Source: Acidobacteriota bacterium
GTDB lineage: Bacteria > Acidobacteriota > Polarisedimenticolia > J045
Reading direction: 5' to 3'
Length of the DNA stretch: 8,185 nt
NCBI GenBank assembly: GCA_020350085.1
Contig: CP070706.1
Coordinates: 2,863,215 to 2,871,399 of the forward strand
The translations under genes were made by a program, and so were the position numbers. Shown piece by piece: positions 5,915 to 8,185 of the stretch. Every line of letters starts with the position of its first letter. Within the stretch, counting starts at the first letter, position 1. The notes under the pieces were generated by a model. That model did not search any database, was not told the origin of the DNA, and saw nothing but the letters and a program-made list of their open reading frames with translations.

Positions 5915-5987
5915 GGGCCGTTAGCTCAGTTGGTAGAGCAGCTGACTTTTAATCAGCGGGTCACAGGTTCGAGTCCTGTACGGCTCA
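5915..5987 (+). tRNA. tRNA-Lys, anticodon UUU
   Basis: The 73-base gene folds as a full cloverleaf. The acceptor stem pairs GGGCCGT (5915-5921) with ACGGCTC (5980-5986), with one G-U pair. The D arm starts TAGCTCAGTTGGTAGAGC. The anticodon stem GCTGA/TCAGC (5941-5945 with 5953-5957) encloses CTTTTAA, with anticodon TTT at 5948-5950 reading AAA and AAG. The T arm is CAGG-TTCGAGT-CCTG. The sequence is close to E. coli tRNA-Lys. The discriminator is A5987; CC follows, but the next base is T, so the 3' CCA is not fully encoded and must be added after transcription. It stands alone between purA and ilvE with its own promoter. Confidence 0.97.
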
Positions 5988-6000
5988 CCTCGCCGCGAGG
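5988..6000 (+). terminator. Hairpin directly after tRNA-Lys
   Basis: CCTCG-CCG-CGAGG forms a 5-base-pair hairpin abutting the tRNA discriminator base. No T run follows, so it may mark a transcript end or a 3' processing boundary rather than an efficient terminator. Confidence 0.35.
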
Positions 6001-6021
6001 CGCGCCGTGGCCAACAGTTCG

Positions 6022-6051
6022 TTGACACGTCTCGCGCGAGCGGGCTAGCAT
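6022..6051 (+). promoter_or_regulatory. Sigma-70-type promoter of ilvE
   Basis: A consensus TTGACA (6022-6027) is followed after 18 bases by TAGCAT (6046-6051). The predicted start near 6058 gives a leader of about 86 bases. The leader has a GACCA/TGGTC hairpin (6075-6079 with 6091-6095) and the ilvE Shine-Dalgarno GGAGGG (6133-6138), but no convincing attenuator or T-box. Confidence 0.7.
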
Positions 6052-6143
6052 CACCCCCATTTCACCGATCCCCTGACCATGGCAGCTTCCTGGTCCGCGG
6101 GTCTTTCCCGGCGTGTCGTCGTCTGCGCCGGCGGAGGGTCGCG

Positions 6144-7070
6144 ATGGCATTCGAAGGTGCGTCGAAAGTCTGGATCAACGGACGTCTCGTCCCGTGGCAA
6201 GAGGCGACGATTCACGTCTGCTCGCACGTCGTGCATTACGGCTCGTCGGTTTTCGAAGGCGCGCGCTGCTACAAGACGACGCGTGGTGCCGCCATCTTTC
6301 GCCACCGCGAGCATGTTCGCCGGCTGCTCGACTCGGCAAAGATCTACCGCATGGAGCCGTCCTACAGCGAGCAGCAGCTGTCCGAGGCGGTGATCGAGAC
6401 GATTCGCGCGAATCAGCTCGAGGCGTGCTACATCCGGCCCGTCATCTACCGTGGCTTCGGGACGCTGGGAGTCAATCCGAGCGCGAGCCCCATAGACACG
6501 GCCATTGCGGTGTGGAAATGGGGAGCTTATCTCGGTGCCGAGGCACTCGAGCAGGGGGTCGACGTCACGGTCTCGACCTGGTCGCGCATGGCGCCTAACA
6601 CTTTCCCGGCGATGGCCAAAAGCGGCGCGAACTATATGAACGCCCAACTGATCAACGTCGAAGCGCGCGAACGCGGTTTCATCGAGGGGATCGCACTGTC
6701 GACCGAGGGGTACGTCAGTGAGGGCTCGGGCGAGAACGTGTTCGTCTGGTGGCGCGGTAAGCTGCTGACTCCTCCCGTGTCCGCGTCGATCCTTCCGGGC
6801 ATCACGCGCGATACGGTGATCACCCTCGCCCGAGAGTTGGGCTACACGGTCGACGAGACGAACATTCCGCGCGAGATGCTCTACGTTGCCGACGAGGTGT
6901 TCTTCACCGGCTCAGCTGCCGAGGTGACTCCGATTCGGTCGATCGATCGGGTGAAGATCGGCGAGGGCCGTCGCGGGGAGGTCACCGAGAAGATCCAGCG
7001 CGCGTTTTTCGCCGTCGTCAACGGTGAGGACGACAATCATCAAGACTGGTTGACGCCCGTTTACAGCTAG
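6144..7070 (+). CDS. ilvE: Branched-chain amino acid aminotransferase
   Basis: This PLP-dependent class IV aminotransferase transfers the amino group between glutamate and the keto acids of leucine, isoleucine and valine, the last step of their synthesis. The 308-residue length is standard. Visible residues are the N-terminal VWINGRLVPWQEATI, the substrate-loop HYGSSVFEGAR (31-41), the PLP-phosphate Arg near R60, the Schiff-base lysine K159 in MAKSGANYMNAQL, the conserved EGSGENVF (193-200, whose Glu contacts the pyridine nitrogen), and the phosphate-binding FFTGSAAEVTPI (253-264). The start ATG 6144 has a strong Shine-Dalgarno, GGAGGG, five bases upstream. It follows tRNA-Lys but has its own promoter, and it converges on the receiver-like gene 68 bases downstream. 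D-amino acid or aminodeoxychorismate-lyase relatives share the fold, but length and motifs favour IlvE. Confidence 0.95.
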   Translation: MAFEGASKVWINGRLVPWQEATIHVCSHVVHYGSSVFEGARCYKTTRGAAIFRHREHVRRLLDSAKIYRMEPSYSEQQLSEAVIETIRANQLEACYIRPVIYRGFGTLGVNPSASPIDTAIAVWKWGAYLGAEALEQGVDVTVSTWSRMAPNTFPAMAKSGANYMNAQLINVEARERGFIEGIALSTEGYVSEGSGENVFVWWRGKLLTPPVSASILPGITRDTVITLARELGYTVDETNIPREMLYVADEVFFTGSAAEVTPIRSIDRVKIGEGRRGEVTEKIQRAFFAVVNGEDDNHQDWLTPVYS

Positions 7071-7071
7071 C

Positions 7072-7132
7072 GCGAAGCTCACCGAAGGCCCAAGGCTTCG
7101 CCGCCGATGCCCCGAAGCACGAGAGCGCTCGT
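7072..7132. terminator. Hairpins between convergent ilvE and receiver-like genes
   Basis: The 68-base gap between the two stop codons holds GCGAAGC/GCTTCGC (7072-7078 with 7095-7101), an alternative CGAAG/CTTCG (7083-7087 with 7096-7100) and ACGAG-AGCG-CTCGT (7119-7132). No T run is present on either strand. A bidirectional, T-poor terminator between convergent genes is the likely reading. Confidence 0.4.
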
Positions 7133-7138
7133 TCAGAG

Positions 7139-7510
7139 TCAATCGCGTCGCGCGTCGCCGAGCGCCCGCAGCTCGGCCGCGAGCTCGCCTCGGGCAGTCC
7201 CTCGCGTGACGATGCGGGCACCGAGCGATCTGAGCTGACGCGATCCCCACGGGCTCGTCTCGGCAGCCGACACGACGAGCACGTCACGCGGAAGCGCCGG
7301 ACGCAAGCGCAGCAGATCGTCTAGCTGAGAGCGATCGTCGTCGTCGACATCGACGACGACGGCGATCGGTGGCTCTCCTTGCGCGAGCAGAACCTCGGCC
7401 CGAGGCGAATCCGGGGCACGCCGCGGTGAGAAGCCGGCGAGCCGAATCTCCTGCTCGAGCGAGGCGGCCCTGAGGCTGTCGCGCGTCACGAGCAATATCC
7501 AAGCAGGCAT
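7139..7510 (-). CDS. Short receiver-like (degenerate response-regulator) protein
   Basis: This 123-residue protein has the alternating beta-alpha pattern of a lone receiver (REC) domain: strand 1 WILLVTRD (4-11), strand 3 PIAVVVD (48-54), strand 4 DVLVVSA (76-82) and strand 5 ARIVTRG (98-104). D54 sits where the phospho-accepting Asp is expected and S81 at the usual Ser/Thr. However, strand 1 ends in only one acidic residue (D11), the strand 5 Lys-Pro is replaced by Arg (R103), and an Asp-rich run (DVDDDD) replaces the usual loop after the acceptor. It may be poorly or not phosphorylated. The start ATG 7510 is well supported by GGAGG five bases upstream; the longer frame runs antisense through pilT. 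There is no output domain. Divergence from pilT suggests a link to pilus or motility control, which is inference. The REC assignment rests on pattern only. Confidence 0.6.
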   Translation of the reverse strand: MPAWILLVTRDSLRAASLEQEIRLAGFSPRRAPDSPRAEVLLAQGEPPIAVVVDVDDDDRSQLDDLLRLRPALPRDVLVVSAAETSPWGSRQLRSLGARIVTRGTARGELAAELRALGDARRD

Positions 7511-7596
7511 CGGATCCTCCAAGATCGACCGGTCCTGTTCGCTCTCGAGCCGCGCCGGCGGACCCGCCTCGTCGCCGTCTGCCCCGCCGGGCGAGG

Positions 7597-7636
7597 GCGA
7601 CGAAGCTTGCCCCTCATTCGTCGCGAAGCCTACATT
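7597..7636 (+). promoter_or_regulatory. Putative pilT promoter with overlapping operator-like dyad
   Basis: TTGCCC (7607-7612) and TACATT (7631-7636), 18 bases apart, are the best promoter match upstream of pilT and predict a start near 7643. The -35 lies inside a perfect inverted repeat, GCGACGAA (7597-7604) and TTCGTCGC (7617-7624), whose half-site centres are 20 bases apart, about two helical turns. A weak minus-strand promoter for the divergent gene (TTGGCT 7655-7650, TAGGCT 7632-7627) may overlap it. Confidence 0.4.
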
Positions 7637-7670
7637 GCCGATCGGGGGCAGCCAAGAGGTATTCCGCACC

Positions 7671-8185
7671 GTGCACATCAACGATCTGCTCAAATCGGCC
7701 GTCGACCGGGGCGCATCCGATCTGCACCTGAAGGTCGGCTCGCACCCGGTGATCCGCGTGGACGGCAGGCTGATGTCTCTCACGCAGCACGCGCGACTGA
7801 TGCAGGAAGACACGATTACGATGGCGTTCTCGATCATGAGCGCCCGCCAGAAGCAGAAGTTCAAGGAGAACTTCGAGATCGACATGGCGTACTCGATTCC
7901 CGGGCTGGGCCGTTTCCGCGTAAACGTCTTTCAGCAACGCGGCACGGTCGGTCTGGTCCTGCGCGTCATCCCGGTCAAGATCAAGGCTGTTCGCGAGCTG
8001 ATGCTGCCTCCCGTGATTGAGACCATTGCCAACGAGCGACGTGGACTGGTGCTCGTGACCGGAGCGACTGGCTCGGGAAAGTCGACCACGCTCGCTGCGA
8101 TGATCGATTACATCAACAGCACGCGCAGCGATCACATCATGACGATCGAAGATCCGATCGAGTACCTGCATCGCGACAAGAAATC
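7671..8185 (+). CDS. pilT: Type IV pilus retraction ATPase PilT (3' truncated by window)
   Basis: PilT is a hexameric cytoplasmic ATPase that drives pilus disassembly and twitching motility. The first 171 codons are present. The N-terminal PAS-like domain shows DLLKSAVDRGASDLHLKVG (5-23) and GRFRVNVFQQRG (80-91). The Walker A motif is GATGSGKST (131-139), and TIEDPIEYLH (158-167) is the Asp-box region of the PilT/GspE family. RGLVLVTG preceding Walker A and HRDKKS at the end are closer to PilT than to the assembly ATPase PilB/GspE; PilU is the main alternative. The start is GTG 7671, supported by AGAGG (7655-7659) 11 bases upstream and by the family N-terminus; no in-frame ATG fits better. 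The frame is open to the window edge. It diverges from the receiver-like gene across a 160-base intergenic region. Confidence 0.94.
   Translation, partial: MHINDLLKSAVDRGASDLHLKVGSHPVIRVDGRLMSLTQHARLMQEDTITMAFSIMSARQKQKFKENFEIDMAYSIPGLGRFRVNVFQQRGTVGLVLRVIPVKIKAVRELMLPPVIETIANERRGLVLVTGATGSGKSTTLAAMIDYINSTRSDHIMTIEDPIEYLHRDKK

Noticed and set aside
5953..6150. Small minus-strand protein ending in RTGLEPVTR
   Set aside because: The C-terminus is the reverse complement of the tRNA-Lys T and anticodon arms, a well-known annotation artefact.
6079..6393. ATG-initiated upstream frame in the ilvE leader with three consecutive Val codons, a possible attenuation peptide
   Set aside because: No ribosome site precedes the ATG, the frame runs about 250 bases into ilvE out of frame instead of stopping in the leader, and no terminator/antiterminator pair is visible.
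7139..7885. Longer 248-codon reading of the receiver-like gene
   Set aside because: The extra N-terminus runs antisense through the start of pilT, whereas ATG 7510 has a strong ribosome site and begins exactly at the first beta strand.

Overview
The window is GC-rich (roughly two-thirds G+C by eye) and carries ordinary bacterial chromosomal genes. They suggest a free-living Gram-negative bacterium with type IV pili. The class II (B12) ribonucleotide reductase and the flavour of the PilT and IlvE sequences would fit something like an Acidobacteriota or proteobacterial lineage, but the sequence alone does not settle the phylum, and I hold this loosely. I see no insertion sequence, prophage gene, CRISPR array or other sign of recent transfer.

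Layout, left to right: nrdJ, an adenosylcobalamin-dependent ribonucleotide reductase (+, 120-2795, frame open to the left edge). Then a 456-base gene-free stretch (2796-3251) packed with inverted repeats and ending in a terminator-like hairpin whose loop can pair with an upstream segment. Next an XRE-cupin transcription regulator (-, 3252-3902) behind an AT-rich promoter island with operator-like repeats, and a 64-residue DUF2065/YjeT membrane protein (-, 4165-4359). It diverges from purA, adenylosuccinate synthase (+, 4556-5866). Then tRNA-Lys(UUU) (+, 5915-5987) with its own promoter, and ilvE, branched-chain aminotransferase (+, 6144-7070), with a good sigma-70 promoter and Shine-Dalgarno. 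Finally a short, degenerate receiver-like protein (-, 7139-7510) diverges from pilT (+, 7671 to the right edge, truncated).

The genes do not form one operon: most have their own promoter-like sequence and orientation changes repeatedly. Functionally they cover dNTP supply (nrdJ), purine synthesis (purA), branched-chain amino acid metabolism (ilvE), translation (tRNA-Lys) and pilus retraction (pilT). The DUF2065-purA adjacency recalls the hflC-yjeT-purA neighbourhood of gammaproteobacteria, but here the small gene points away from purA.

I found no clear new multi-gene system. The best leads are the switch-like RNA structure at 2970-3126, the degenerate receiver gene divergent from pilT with a 28-base dyad over the putative pilT -35 box, the tRNA-Lys promoter whose predicted start falls on the mature tRNA 5' end, and the operator-like arrangement upstream of the XRE-cupin gene.
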